This document shows, one piece after another, positions 33,485-41,960 of a DNA stretch of 64,000 nt. Location of the stretch: assembly GCA_023457895.1 (NCBI GenBank), contig JAEXAY010000050.1:1-64000 (forward strand), read 5' to 3'. The DNA comes from Pseudomonadota bacterium (GTDB lineage: Bacteria > Pseudomonadota > Alphaproteobacteria > Sphingomonadales > Sphingomonadaceae). Made by a program: the position numbers and the translations under genes. Position 1 is the first letter of the stretch, and the number at the start of each line of letters is the position of its first letter. The notes beneath the pieces are model-generated. The model was not told the origin of the DNA. It searched no databases and worked only from the letters and a program-made list of their open reading frames with translations.

Positions 33485-34732
33485 CTACATCCTCATCGGA
33501 TATTTCGTCTTCAATCTTCCCGCGGCGACGTCTGTTCGCAAGCGGTCAAGAAAATCGCTCCACCATTGCGCCATCTTCACCCGCTCCTCCCAGTGGGTGC
33601 CCCGGTGATATGCGGCGCGAACACGATCCTTGGGGCCGTGCGCTAGCGCCCGCTCGATCGCGTCGGGCGACCATTTTCCGCTTTCGTTGAGCAGCGTGCT
33701 GGCCGTTGCCCGGAAGCCATGGGCCGTCATCTCGTCGGTCGAATAGCCGAGGCGGCGGAGGGCAGCGTTCAGCGTATTGTCCGAGAGCGGGCGGCGCCAA
33801 GACCTCATCGAGGGGAAGGCATAGCCTTGTTTCCCAGAAACGGCTTGCAATAGTCGAAACAGTCCGATCGTCTGGCGCGACAGGGGGACGTGGTGCGGCT
33901 TTCGCATTTTCGTCTTTTCCGCCGGGATCGTCCACACGGCGGCATCGAGATCGATCTCTTCCCACCGGGCATGCCGTAGCTCACCGGGGCGCACAAAGAC
34001 GTGCGGGGCAATATGGAGCGCAAGCTTGACCACGCCATGTCCGTCATAACCCTCGATGGCGAGAAGCAGTCTGCCCAGCTTTTCGGGATCGGTGATCGCG
34101 CCGTAATGCGTGACCTTGGGCACGATGAGCGCGCCCCTGAGGTCGCGGGTCGGGTCTGATTTCAGCCGAGCCGTCGCCACTGCATAGCGAAACACATTGC
34201 TGGCCAGCTGCAGGGTGCGGCGAGCGCTTTCATAATTCCCTCGGGCCTCGATCTTGCGAACGGCATCGAGAACGTCAATTGGTTCGATATCGGTGACCGG
34301 CAGAGCGCCAATCGTCAGCGAAAGCTGCGACAGGAGATACTCGCTGCGGGTCGCAGTCGACTCCGCCCAGCCCCGGTGACCATCCAACCGTCGTTTGCGA
34401 CAAAACTCGTCTGCGATGGCTCCGAAGCTGTTGTTCATTTCGAGGAGTGCTTGCCGTTTCGCGCGCAGTTTTTCCCGCGCCGGATCCTTCCCCTCGGCGA
34501 GTTGCTCGCGCGCCACGTCACGAAGGCGGCGGGCTTCACTGATACCGACATCCGGATAGGCGCCGATAGCCAGTTTCTTCTCTTTTCCGTTGATCCGATA
34601 TTTGATCCGCCAATATTTTCCGCCCGTTGGCTGCACGAGAAGAAAAAGTCCGAGCGAATCGCCCATCTTATATGGCTTCTCCCGTGGTTTGGCCTGACGG
34701 ATCGCGACGTCTGTAAGCGCCATTCTCTTCAT
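33485..34732 (-). CDS. int: Tyrosine-type site-specific integrase, P4 family
   Basis: The 415-residue recombinase has the DUF4102 arm-binding N-terminus (LTDVAIRQAKPREKPYKMGDSLGLFL), a core-binding domain, and a catalytic domain with Arg in FVRPGELRHARWEEIDLD, HxxR in MTAHGFRATASTLLNESG, and the nucleophilic Tyr in RVRAAYHRGTHWEERVKMAQWW. All catalytic residues are present, so it may be active. It sits 176 bases from the tRNA-Gly 3' end, the usual place for P4-type integrases. ATG 34732 is chosen (AGGA just upstream); MALTD at 34723 is the alternative. Confidence 0.94.
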   Translation of the reverse strand: MKRMALTDVAIRQAKPREKPYKMGDSLGLFLLVQPTGGKYWRIKYRINGKEKKLAIGAYPDVGISEARRLRDVAREQLAEGKDPAREKLRAKRQALLEMNNSFGAIADEFCRKRRLDGHRGWAESTATRSEYLLSQLSLTIGALPVTDIEPIDVLDAVRKIEARGNYESARRTLQLASNVFRYAVATARLKSDPTRDLRGALIVPKVTHYGAITDPEKLGRLLLAIEGYDGHGVVKLALHIAPHVFVRPGELRHARWEEIDLDAAVWTIPAEKTKMRKPHHVPLSRQTIGLFRLLQAVSGKQGYAFPSMRSWRRPLSDNTLNAALRRLGYSTDEMTAHGFRATASTLLNESGKWSPDAIERALAHGPKDRVRAAYHRGTHWEERVKMAQWWSDFLDRLRTDVAAGRLKTKYPMRM

Positions 34733-34907
34733 CCCATCCTTGGACCCAAATATGGCCCCCAATCGAATTCACGAGGCCATTTTTTGGCCCCCAAACGGAT
34801 TTGGCTGCCTGCGGAGCTACCCGGATGGCCTCGGAATGAATAAGGGATTATACCGCAGTTTTCTGCGGTTTTCAAAGACAAGCTCGGACGATGTCGGACG
34901 AAAAACT

Positions 34908-34927
34908 TGGAGCGGGTAGCGGGAATC
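34908..34927. other. Right attachment-site repeat (tRNA-Gly 3' end)
   Basis: TGGAGCGGGTAGCGGGAATC, the last 20 bases of the tRNA-Gly gene read on the plus strand, is repeated in the same orientation at 25476-25494 with one base missing. Together they bracket about 9.4 kb carrying the integrase and conjugation genes. Confidence 0.75.
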
Positions 34928-34981
34928 GAACCCGCATCACAAGCTTGGAAGGCTGGTGCTTTACCACTAAGCTATACCCGC
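34908..34981 (-). tRNA. tRNA-Gly (anticodon TCC)
   Basis: The reverse strand folds into a complete cloverleaf of 74 bases: acceptor GCGGGTA / TACCCGC, D-arm with TAGTGGTAAAGC, anticodon loop CTTCCAA with TCC, T-arm GCGGG TTCGATT CCCGC, and an encoded CCA (34908-34910). The 3' end faces the island and is duplicated at 25476, so it was the integration target and was restored on insertion. Confidence 0.95.
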
Positions 34982-35133
34982 TCATGGGTGGCCGGTCGCG
35001 TCGGCGGCGCGGCTGCCTGTGGAGCCCGCGCGATTGCCACGGCGATGCCCTAAGGTCAAGCCATTTACGCGCTTGCCAGCGTCCTTTTTCTATGCCTAGC
35101 GTTCCCCAAATCCGCAGTGAGGAGGCAAGCAGC

Positions 35134-35925
35134 ATGAGCGCATTTGAAATGATCCGTGTGGAAAGCGAAGGTCCGCTCACCACCGTCACCCTCAACCGCC
35201 CCGACCGGCTCAACGCTGCCCCGCCGCAAATGTTCGACGAGATCCGCGCCGCAGCGATGCTGGCGGCCGACGACGGTGCCCGCGCACTGCTCATCACCGG
35301 CGAGGGCCGCGCCTTTTGTTCGGGCGCGGATCTTTCAGCCACTGCGATGGCGGGCGGCAATGCGGCCGAGGGGACGCGGCAGGCGCTGACCGACAGCTAT
35401 AATCCGTGCATGACCGCGCTTGCCGAACTGCCGATCCCGATCGTCAGCGCGGTCAGTGGCGCCGCCGCAGGAATCGGCTGCAGCTTGGCGCTGGCCGCTG
35501 ACCTGTGCGTTGCTGCAGAAGATGCCTACTTCCTCCTCGCCTTCGTCAATATCGGACTGGTCCCCGATGGTGGCGCGAGCTGGTGGATCCCGCGCAGCAT
35601 CGGTCTTGCGCGCGCGCTGGAGATGATGATGCTGGGCGAGCGCCTGCCCGCACCCAAGGCGGTTGAGTGGGGACTCATCCACAAGACGGTGGCACAGGCG
35701 AACCTGGCCGAAGAATCCCGCGCACTGGCGCTCCGGCTCGCCAACGGCCCCACGGTGGCCTTGGGCGAAATGCGCCGCACCGCCCGCGCCGGGCTGCATA
35801 TGAGCTATGCGGCCACCCTTTCAGCGGAAGCGGACGCGCAGGCGAAGGCCGCCGGCAGCACAGATGCGGTCGAAGGCATTTCCGCCTTTCTTGCCAAGCG
35901 TCCGGCAAGCTTCAGCGGAAAATAA
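35134..35925 (+). CDS. Enoyl-CoA hydratase/isomerase family protein
   Basis: The 263-residue crotonase has the N-terminal VTLNRPDRLNAAPPQMF, the first oxyanion motif AFCSGADLSATAM, VSAVSGAAAGIGCSLALAAD for the second, and AFVNIGLVPDGGASWWIPR. It differs clearly from the crotonase at 23467. The ATG at 35134 has GTGAGGAGG about ten bases upstream. It lies directly right of the tRNA-Gly gene, outside the island. A hairpin follows. Confidence 0.9.
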   Translation: MSAFEMIRVESEGPLTTVTLNRPDRLNAAPPQMFDEIRAAAMLAADDGARALLITGEGRAFCSGADLSATAMAGGNAAEGTRQALTDSYNPCMTALAELPIPIVSAVSGAAAGIGCSLALAADLCVAAEDAYFLLAFVNIGLVPDGGASWWIPRSIGLARALEMMMLGERLPAPKAVEWGLIHKTVAQANLAEESRALALRLANGPTVALGEMRRTARAGLHMSYAATLSAEADAQAKAAGSTDAVEGISAFLAKRPASFSGK

Positions 35926-36024
35926 TCGCCGCTCCGGTAGCATTCATCCTTCCGAGCGTTATCGAGGCTGAGAGCCGGATGAGCTTCATCCGCAAGGACG
36001 GCGGCGAGACCAGCACCGACGACG

Positions 36025-36042
36025 AGCCCGGGCCAGCGGGCT
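36025..36042. terminator. Short GC hairpin between convergent genes
   Basis: AGCCCG and CGGGCT flank GGCCAG. It sits between the crotonase stop and the end of the nicotinamidase-like gene, so it may end both transcripts. There is no T-run. Confidence 0.4.
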
Positions 36043-36044
36043 GA

Positions 36045-36629
36045 TCAGGCGAGGGTCAGGCTTTCGGGCGCGAATTCCTCGGCGCGGACCTGCTCGATCG
36101 GGCGGTGGATGCCCCTGGTCAGCGCTTGCGGCACGGTCACGCTGAACCCGCGTTCGACCAGACCCTCTACGGTCCATTTGACGCAATAGTCCGCCGCGAC
36201 GCCGATGACCGTGACCGCAGTCACGCCCCGATCTTTGAGCTCGTTGAAAAACCGCTCGCGCCCGATCGCGGCGCCGCCGGCGAGCGGTTCGATCATTACG
36301 CCGTCCTCGGCCCACATGTCGAACACGCCCTTTTCTAGGCGCCAGACCGGAATGCCCGCGGGCACCAGCGCGGGGTCGAGCACATTGTCCCAGCCCGGCG
36401 TGCCGCGGACGCAGTGGATCGGAAATTCCTGCCCCTCGGGCGATAAGGGATAGACATCCTCATGATGGGTGTCGAAGGTGAACAGCACACCCGCAGTATC
36501 ATCGGGACTTAATGCCGCGAGCCAGTCACGCATCGGCGCGATCAGCGCATCGGCGCCCGCCACCGCCAAAGCGCCATCCGGCAGCATGAAGTCGCCCTGG
36601 GTATCGACGACAATGACAAAGCGTTTCAC
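36045..36629 (-). CDS. Nicotinamidase/isochorismatase-like cysteine hydrolase
   Basis: The 194-residue protein has the catalytic triad of the family: D9 (VIVVDTQGDF), K100 (LEKGVFDMW) and C149 (GVAADYCVKW). The metal site reads DTHH at 53-56, and EFPIHCVRGTPGW follows, which is the nicotinamidase pattern. It would hydrolyse nicotinamide or a related amide. It starts 11 bases after hutU on the same strand, so it looks like the last gene of the histidine-utilisation operon, where such a gene is not standard. Confidence 0.85.
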   Translation of the reverse strand: MKRFVIVVDTQGDFMLPDGALAVAGADALIAPMRDWLAALSPDDTAGVLFTFDTHHEDVYPLSPEGQEFPIHCVRGTPGWDNVLDPALVPAGIPVWRLEKGVFDMWAEDGVMIEPLAGGAAIGRERFFNELKDRGVTAVTVIGVAADYCVKWTVEGLVERGFSVTVPQALTRGIHRPIEQVRAEEFAPESLTLA

Positions 36630-36640
36630 GGGCGTACTCC

Positions 36641-38311
36641 TCAGCTCAATATTCCCGGCAGATCGAGGCCTTGTTCGCGGGCGCAGTCTCGGGCGATGTC
36701 GTAGCCTGCGTCAGCGTGGCGCATGACTCCGGTGGCCGGGTCGTTCCATAGCACACGGGCGATACGCTTGTCCGCCGCTTCCGATCCGTCGCAGCAGATG
36801 ACCATTCCGCTATGCTGCGAATAGCCCATGCCGACCCCGCCGCCATGATGCAGCGACACCCAAGTCGCGCCGGACGCGGTGTTGAGGAGCGCGTTGAGCA
36901 GCGGCCAGTCCGAAACTGCATCCGAGCCGTCGAGCATCGCCTCGGTCTCGCGATTGGGTGAGGCAACGCTGCCGCTGTCCAAATGGTCGCGGCCAATGAC
37001 GATCGGCGCGGAAAGCTCCCCATTGCGGACCATTTCATTGAACGCGAGGCCAAGCTTGTGCCTAAGGCCCAGCCCGACCCAACAAATCCGCGCTGGCAGG
37101 CCCTGAAAGGCGATGCGCTCACGCACCATGTCGAGCCATTGGTGGAGATGCGCGTCGTCGGGGATGAGCTCCTTCACCTTGGCGTCGGTCTTGTAGATAT
37201 CCTCCGGGTCGCCCGAGAGCGCGCACCAGCGGAACGGACCGATGCCGCGGCAGAACAGCGGGCGGATGTAAGCGGGGACGAAACCGGGGAACGCGAAGGC
37301 GTCTTCCAGCCCCTCGTCAAAGGCGACTTGGCGGATGTTATTGCCATAATCGAGCGTCGGCACACCGGCGTTCCAGAAATCGACCATCGCCTGGACATGG
37401 ACCTTCATCGACGCCTTGGCCGCCTTGGCGACCGCATCGGGCGCGGTTTCGCGCTTGGCGCGCCATTCCGCGACGGTCCAGCCTTGCGGCAGATAACCGT
37501 TGACCGGGTCATGCGCCGATGTCTGGTCGGTGACGATATCGGGACGCACGCCGCGCGCGACGAGTTCGGCAAAGACGTCCGCGGCATTGCCGATCAGGCC
37601 GACGGATTTGGCCTCCCCGGCCTTGGTCCATTGGTCGACAAGCGCCAGCGCCTCGTCCAGCGTGTGCGCCTTTTCATCGAGATAACGCGTGCGCAGGCGG
37701 AAATCGACGCGGGTTTCGTCGCACTCGACCGCAAGGCAGCAGGCCCCGGCCATGACCGCCGCGAGCGGTTGCGCGCCGCCCATGCCGCCAAGACCGCCGG
37801 TCAAAATCCATTTGCCGGTAAGGTCGCCGCCATAATGCTGGCGCCCGGCCTCGGCGAAGGTTTCATAGGTGCCTTGGACGATGCCTTGCGTGCCGATGTA
37901 GATCCACGACCCGGCGGTCATCTGGCCGTACATCATCAGGCCCTTTTTATCGAGCTCGCTGAAATGCTCCCAGGTCGCCCATTTGGGCACGAGGTTGGAG
38001 TTGGCGATGAGCACGCGCGGGGCATCGGCATGGGTGGTGAAGACGCCCACGGGCTTGCCCGATTGCACGAGCAGCGTCTGGTCATCCTCCAGCCGCTTCA
38101 GCGTATCGACGATGAGGTCGAAATCGCGCCAGGTCCGCGCCGCACGGCCAATGCCGCCATAGACGACGAGTTCATGCGGGTTTTCCGCGACATCGGGGTG
38201 GAGATTGTTCATCAGCATGCGCAGCGGCGCTTCGGTGAGCCAGCTCTTGCAATTGAGCTGTGGCCCGGTCGGCGGGGTGACGGTGCGGCGGTTATGATGC
38301 GGATTGGTCAT
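36641..38311 (-). CDS. hutU: Urocanate hydratase
   Basis: The 556-residue enzyme converts urocanate to imidazolonepropionate with tightly bound NAD+ as electrophile. Motifs: RTVTPPTGPQLNCKSWLTEA, VYGGIGRAARTW, MTAGSWIYIGTQGIVQGTYE, LTGGLGGMGGAQPLAAVMAG and the cysteine-containing region RIARVLWNDPATGVMRHADA. Length is typical. The start ATG 38311 overlaps hutG by four bases; the longer frame upstream is only antisense-free overlap of hutG. It is the second step of histidine degradation. Confidence 0.97.
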   Translation of the reverse strand: MTNPHHNRRTVTPPTGPQLNCKSWLTEAPLRMLMNNLHPDVAENPHELVVYGGIGRAARTWRDFDLIVDTLKRLEDDQTLLVQSGKPVGVFTTHADAPRVLIANSNLVPKWATWEHFSELDKKGLMMYGQMTAGSWIYIGTQGIVQGTYETFAEAGRQHYGGDLTGKWILTGGLGGMGGAQPLAAVMAGACCLAVECDETRVDFRLRTRYLDEKAHTLDEALALVDQWTKAGEAKSVGLIGNAADVFAELVARGVRPDIVTDQTSAHDPVNGYLPQGWTVAEWRAKRETAPDAVAKAAKASMKVHVQAMVDFWNAGVPTLDYGNNIRQVAFDEGLEDAFAFPGFVPAYIRPLFCRGIGPFRWCALSGDPEDIYKTDAKVKELIPDDAHLHQWLDMVRERIAFQGLPARICWVGLGLRHKLGLAFNEMVRNGELSAPIVIGRDHLDSGSVASPNRETEAMLDGSDAVSDWPLLNALLNTASGATWVSLHHGGGVGMGYSQHSGMVICCDGSEAADKRIARVLWNDPATGVMRHADAGYDIARDCAREQGLDLPGILS

Positions 38312-39120
38312 GCGAGGGCTCCGGAAAGGGCGAGCTGTTCGAGGGCTGAGAGAATGCTGGCTAGCGTCTGGCGCAGGGGTTCGGCCTTGTCCTCCCTGAA
38401 CCCGAACGGCGGATCGAGGTCCATGTAGAGGTCCTGCGCCAGTTCCATCTGGATCACGTGGATGCCCTCTTGCGGACGGCCATAATGGCGCGTGGTCCAG
38501 CCGCCCTTGAAGCGGCCGTTGACCGCCATCGTCCGCCCGGTCGCGGCGCACATATCCGCCACCGTCCGCTCGACCACGGGAGCGCAGGTGCGGCCTTCGT
38601 CGGTGCCGATGTTGAAATCCGGGAGGCGCCCTTCGAACAGGAAGGGCGCGACCGGCCGGATCGAGTGGCAGTCGTAAAGGATCGCGGCGCCGTGTGTTGC
38701 CCGGATGCGCGCGAGTTCGGCCTCGATCGCGGCATGATAGGGCCGGTGCCAGGCGGCAGTCCGGGCCGCCACCTCGTGCGCGTCAGCCGCCCCGTCATCC
38801 TCCCAAATGGGTTCGCCATCGAAGTCGATCGACGGACAGATTTCGGTGGTGTTCTGGCCCGGATAGAGCGAGGCGCCCGAAGGATCGCGGTTGGCGTCGA
38901 TCAGATAGCGGTGAAAATGCGCGGCGACGATCGTCGCGCCCGGCAGCAGCCCGTCATAGAGCCGCTGGATATGCCAGTCGGCGTCGGCGAGCAGCCGCCC
39001 GCGCGCGTTGAGCCTGGCCGCGACCGCATCGGGCAGCCAGGTGCCGCCGTGCGGCATGCCGAGCAGCACCGGCCCCTCGCCGCGCACGACATGGCAGGGC
39101 GATTGCGGCGCGCTGCTCAT
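38308..39120 (-). CDS. hutG: N-formylglutamate deformylase
   Basis: The 270-residue zinc hydrolase splits N-formyl-L-glutamate into formate and glutamate, the last step of the five-step route. It has the N-formylglutamate amidohydrolase signature: VLLGMPHGGTWLPDAVAARL, DADWHIQRLYDGLLPG, GAAILYDCHSIRPVAPFLFEG and RFKGGWTTRHYG. Its presence with hutF, and the absence of a formiminoglutamase, shows the HutF-HutG pathway. It overlaps hutH and hutU by four bases each. Confidence 0.95.
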   Translation of the reverse strand: MSSAPQSPCHVVRGEGPVLLGMPHGGTWLPDAVAARLNARGRLLADADWHIQRLYDGLLPGATIVAAHFHRYLIDANRDPSGASLYPGQNTTEICPSIDFDGEPIWEDDGAADAHEVAARTAAWHRPYHAAIEAELARIRATHGAAILYDCHSIRPVAPFLFEGRLPDFNIGTDEGRTCAPVVERTVADMCAATGRTMAVNGRFKGGWTTRHYGRPQEGIHVIQMELAQDLYMDLDPPFGFREDKAEPLRQTLASILSALEQLALSGALA

Positions 39121-40670
39121 GGCTGCTGGCCGCGCAGCCGCAGGAATGCCTCCTGCCCTGTCGCGCGCACCAGCGCGCCGGACGCGACCAGCCGCGCCGC
39201 CGCCTGAAGATCGGGCGCCAGATAGCGGTCATCATTGAGGCGCGCGGCCCGCTCGCGCAACGCCGCGATCACCGCCCGCAACGGGGCGCTCGTCTGCAAC
39301 GGCGCACGGAACTCCACGCCCTGCGCCGCGCACAGCAATTCGACGCCGAGAATATGGGCGAGGTTGACGTTCATCCGCATCAGCCGCCGCGCGCCATGCG
39401 CCGCCATCGACACATGGTCTTCCTGATTGGCACTGGTCGGCGTGGAATCAACCGAGCAGGGGTTGGCGAGATGCTTGTTCTCGCTCATCAGCGCGGCGGT
39501 CGTGACCTCGGCGATCATATAACCCGAATTGAGGCCGGGTTCCGGCGTGAGGAAGGGCGGCAGGTCGAAGCTCAGCGTGGGATCGACCATCAATGCGACA
39601 CGCCGCTGCGCGATGCTGCCGATCTCGGCGATGGCGAGCGCGATCTGGTCGGCGGCAAAGGCGACCGGCTCGGCATGGAAATTGCCGCCTGAGACGATGC
39701 GCTCCTCCTCGACCAGCACCAGCGGATTGTCGGTCGCGGCATTGGCCTCGATCTCGAGCGTGTGCGCCGCCTGCCGGAGCAGTCCGGCACAGGCGCCCGT
39801 CACCTGCGGCTGGCAGCGGATGCAATAGGGGTCCTGCACGCGGTGGTCGCCCTCGCGGTGGCTTTCGCGGATGTGCGATCCGTCGAGCAGCGCGCGCATC
39901 GCCGCCGCGACCTCGATCTGGCCCTGGTGGCCGCGCAGTTCATGGATTGCGGGGAGCAGCGGCGCGGTCGATCCCATGATCGCGTCGGTGGTGAGCGAGG
40001 AGGTGACGATCGCCGCCTCCATATTGACCCAGGCGTCGAACAGCCCGGCGAGCGCATAGGCGGTGCTGAACTGGGTACCATTGATGAGCGCGAGACCCTC
40101 CTTGGGCCCGAGCACGACCGGAGCGAGATTGGCGGCGGCAAGCGCCTCGCCGCCCTTCATCCGGGCGCCGCCGAACATCGCCTCACCCGCGCCGATCATT
40201 ACCGCCGCCATATGCGCGAGCGGGGCAAGGTCGCCGCTCGCCCCGACCGATCCCTGCATCGGCACCAGCGGGGTGACGCCCTTGGCGAGCATCCCCTCGA
40301 TCAGTTCGACGATCTCCCAGCGCACGCCCGACGCGCCGCGCCCGAGCGAGAGCAGCTTCAGCGCCATCATCAGACGGACGATCGCGGTCTCGGTGGGGTC
40401 GCCGACACCGCAGCAGTGCGACAGGATGAGGTTGCGCTGGAGCGTCGCGGTGTCCTCCGGCGGGATCGAGATCGACGCGAGCTTGCCGAAGCCAGTGTTG
40501 ACGCCATAGACCGCCTCGTTGCCCGCAGCGACCGCGGCGACGGCGGCGGCGGCGCGTTCGACCGGCTCCCTCGCCGCGCGGTCGAGCCTCAGGCTGAACG
40601 ACTGGCGATAGAGTTTCTGCAAATCGGCGAGGCTGGCGGCGCCGGGCATCAGGGTCAGCGTATCGGTCAT
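39117..40670 (-). CDS. hutH: Histidine ammonia-lyase
   Basis: The 517-residue lyase removes ammonia from histidine to give urocanate. The Ala-Ser-Gly triad that cyclises into the MIO group is A144-S145-G146 in GSVGASGDLAPLAH. The catalytic Tyr lies in NEAVYGVNTGFGKLAS, and LLRQAAHTLEIEANAATDNPLV and SANQEDHVSM are further family signatures. It overlaps hutI and hutG through ATGA junctions. Confidence 0.97.
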   Translation of the reverse strand: MTDTLTLMPGAASLADLQKLYRQSFSLRLDRAAREPVERAAAAVAAVAAGNEAVYGVNTGFGKLASISIPPEDTATLQRNLILSHCCGVGDPTETAIVRLMMALKLLSLGRGASGVRWEIVELIEGMLAKGVTPLVPMQGSVGASGDLAPLAHMAAVMIGAGEAMFGGARMKGGEALAAANLAPVVLGPKEGLALINGTQFSTAYALAGLFDAWVNMEAAIVTSSLTTDAIMGSTAPLLPAIHELRGHQGQIEVAAAMRALLDGSHIRESHREGDHRVQDPYCIRCQPQVTGACAGLLRQAAHTLEIEANAATDNPLVLVEEERIVSGGNFHAEPVAFAADQIALAIAEIGSIAQRRVALMVDPTLSFDLPPFLTPEPGLNSGYMIAEVTTAALMSENKHLANPCSVDSTPTSANQEDHVSMAAHGARRLMRMNVNLAHILGVELLCAAQGVEFRAPLQTSAPLRAVIAALRERAARLNDDRYLAPDLQAAARLVASGALVRATGQEAFLRLRGQQP

Positions 40671-41866
40671 GATCCTCCAAAGATGCGGCGGTGCAGCCGG
40701 TTCTGGCCCAGCTGGTAACTGATCTGGGCAATTTCCTCACAGTCCCATACGCAGAGGTCGGCGCGCAGGTCCGTCGCGATCCGTCCGCGATCACTGAGAC
40801 CCAGCGCCTTGGCGGCGTTGACCGTGACGCCCGCGAGCGCCTCGCTGGGCGTCAGGCGGAAGAAGGTCTGCGCCATGTTCATCGCGAGAATGAGCGAGGA
40901 GACGGGCGAGGTGCCGGGATTATTGTCGGTCGAAACCGCCATCGGCACCCCGGCGGCGCGCAGCTTGTCGATGGGCGGCAGCCTGGTCTCGCGCAAGGTA
41001 TAGAAGGCACAGGGCAGCAGCACCGCAACGGTTCCCGCCTTGGCCATGGCGGCGATCCCCGCGTCGGAGAGATGCTCGATATGATCGGCCGACAGCCCGC
41101 CATATTCGGCCACAAGCGCCGCGCCGTCCATGTCGGAAAGCTGTTCGGCGTGCAGCTTGACCGGCAGGCCCAGCGCCCGCGCCGCATCGAACTGGCGCGC
41201 GACCTGATCGCGGGTGAAACCGATGGTTTCACAGAAACCATCCACCGCGTCGACGAGATCTTCTGCATGGGCCGCGTGCAGCCCGGCAATGGCGACCTCA
41301 TCGATATAAGCGTCCGCGCGGCCTTTATATTCCGCGGGCAAGGCATGGGCCGCGAGCCAGGTCGTCCGCACCGTGACCGCACGCACCTCGCCGATCCGCC
41401 GCGCGACGCGCAGCATCTTGATTTCTTCCGCGACCGTGAGGCCATAGCCCGACTTGATCTCGATCGCCGTGACGCCCTCCGCGATCAACGCATCAACACG
41501 CGGCAACGAGGCGGCGAGCAGTGCCTCCTCATCCAGCGCCCGGGTTGCCGCGACCGTAGACACGATCCCCCCGCCCGCCTGCGCGATGTCCTCATAGCGC
41601 GCGCCTTCGAGCCGCATGGCAAATTCGCGCGCGCGGTCGCCGCCGTGGACGATATGCGTATGGCAATCGATGAGGCCCGGCGTGACGAGCCGCCCTCCCG
41701 CATCTTCGCAGGGCCACCGCCGATAGTCTTCCGGTACGGCATCGCCCCTGCCGGTCCAGCGAATCTGTCCATCGCCGATTGCGACGGCGCCATCTTCGAT
41801 CATGCCGGTAGCCGTCATGGTCGCAACGCGTGCATTGACAATAACGAAGGGAGCAGCGTTCGCCAC
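40667..41866 (-). CDS. hutI: Imidazolonepropionase
   Basis: The 399-residue metal-dependent amidohydrolase opens 4-imidazolone-5-propionate to N-formimino-L-glutamate. VTPGLIDCHTHIVHGGDRAREFAMR carries the HxH metal site, GVTAIEIKSGYGLTVAEE is diagnostic, and LHAEQLSDMDGAALVAEYG and VSTDNNPGTSP complete the site. It is the first gene of the hutIHGU operon. The start is a GTG at 41866; no in-frame ATG precedes the conserved region, and the ribosome site is weak. Confidence 0.95.
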   Translation of the reverse strand: MANAAPFVIVNARVATMTATGMIEDGAVAIGDGQIRWTGRGDAVPEDYRRWPCEDAGGRLVTPGLIDCHTHIVHGGDRAREFAMRLEGARYEDIAQAGGGIVSTVAATRALDEEALLAASLPRVDALIAEGVTAIEIKSGYGLTVAEEIKMLRVARRIGEVRAVTVRTTWLAAHALPAEYKGRADAYIDEVAIAGLHAAHAEDLVDAVDGFCETIGFTRDQVARQFDAARALGLPVKLHAEQLSDMDGAALVAEYGGLSADHIEHLSDAGIAAMAKAGTVAVLLPCAFYTLRETRLPPIDKLRAAGVPMAVSTDNNPGTSPVSSLILAMNMAQTFFRLTPSEALAGVTVNAAKALGLSDRGRIATDLRADLCVWDCEEIAQISYQLGQNRLHRRIFGGS

Positions 41867-41890
41867 CAGGCCGGCCTGTTCTTTTCCAGA

Positions 41891-41903
41891 GTAATATTAT
41901 TAC
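41891..41903. promoter_or_regulatory. Perfect AT-rich palindrome upstream of hutI
   Basis: GTAATATTATTAC is a 13-base palindrome (6-base arms, one central base) centred about 31 bases before the hutI GTG. It lies in the 91-base gap between the MFS gene end and hutI, where the hut promoter must lie. This is a candidate operator for a HutC-type or other repressor; no regulator gene is seen nearby. Confidence 0.45.
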
Positions 41904-41935
41904 GCGAGCATAGAGACCTCCGATGCTCACCGCAA

Positions 41936-41960
41936 TAACGGTTTCAATGGAAACCGGTTA
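41936..41960 (-). terminator. Hairpin starting in the MFS stop codon
   Basis: On the reverse strand TAACCGGTTTCC pairs with GAAACCGTTA, one G bulged; the first TAA is the MFS stop codon. It is followed by TTATT-like sequence. It should end the MFS transcript before the hut promoter. Confidence 0.55.

Noticed and set aside
35979..36044. 21-codon frame starting MSFIRKDGGE
   Set aside because: It is too short to judge, has no ribosome site and overlaps the hairpin between convergent genes.
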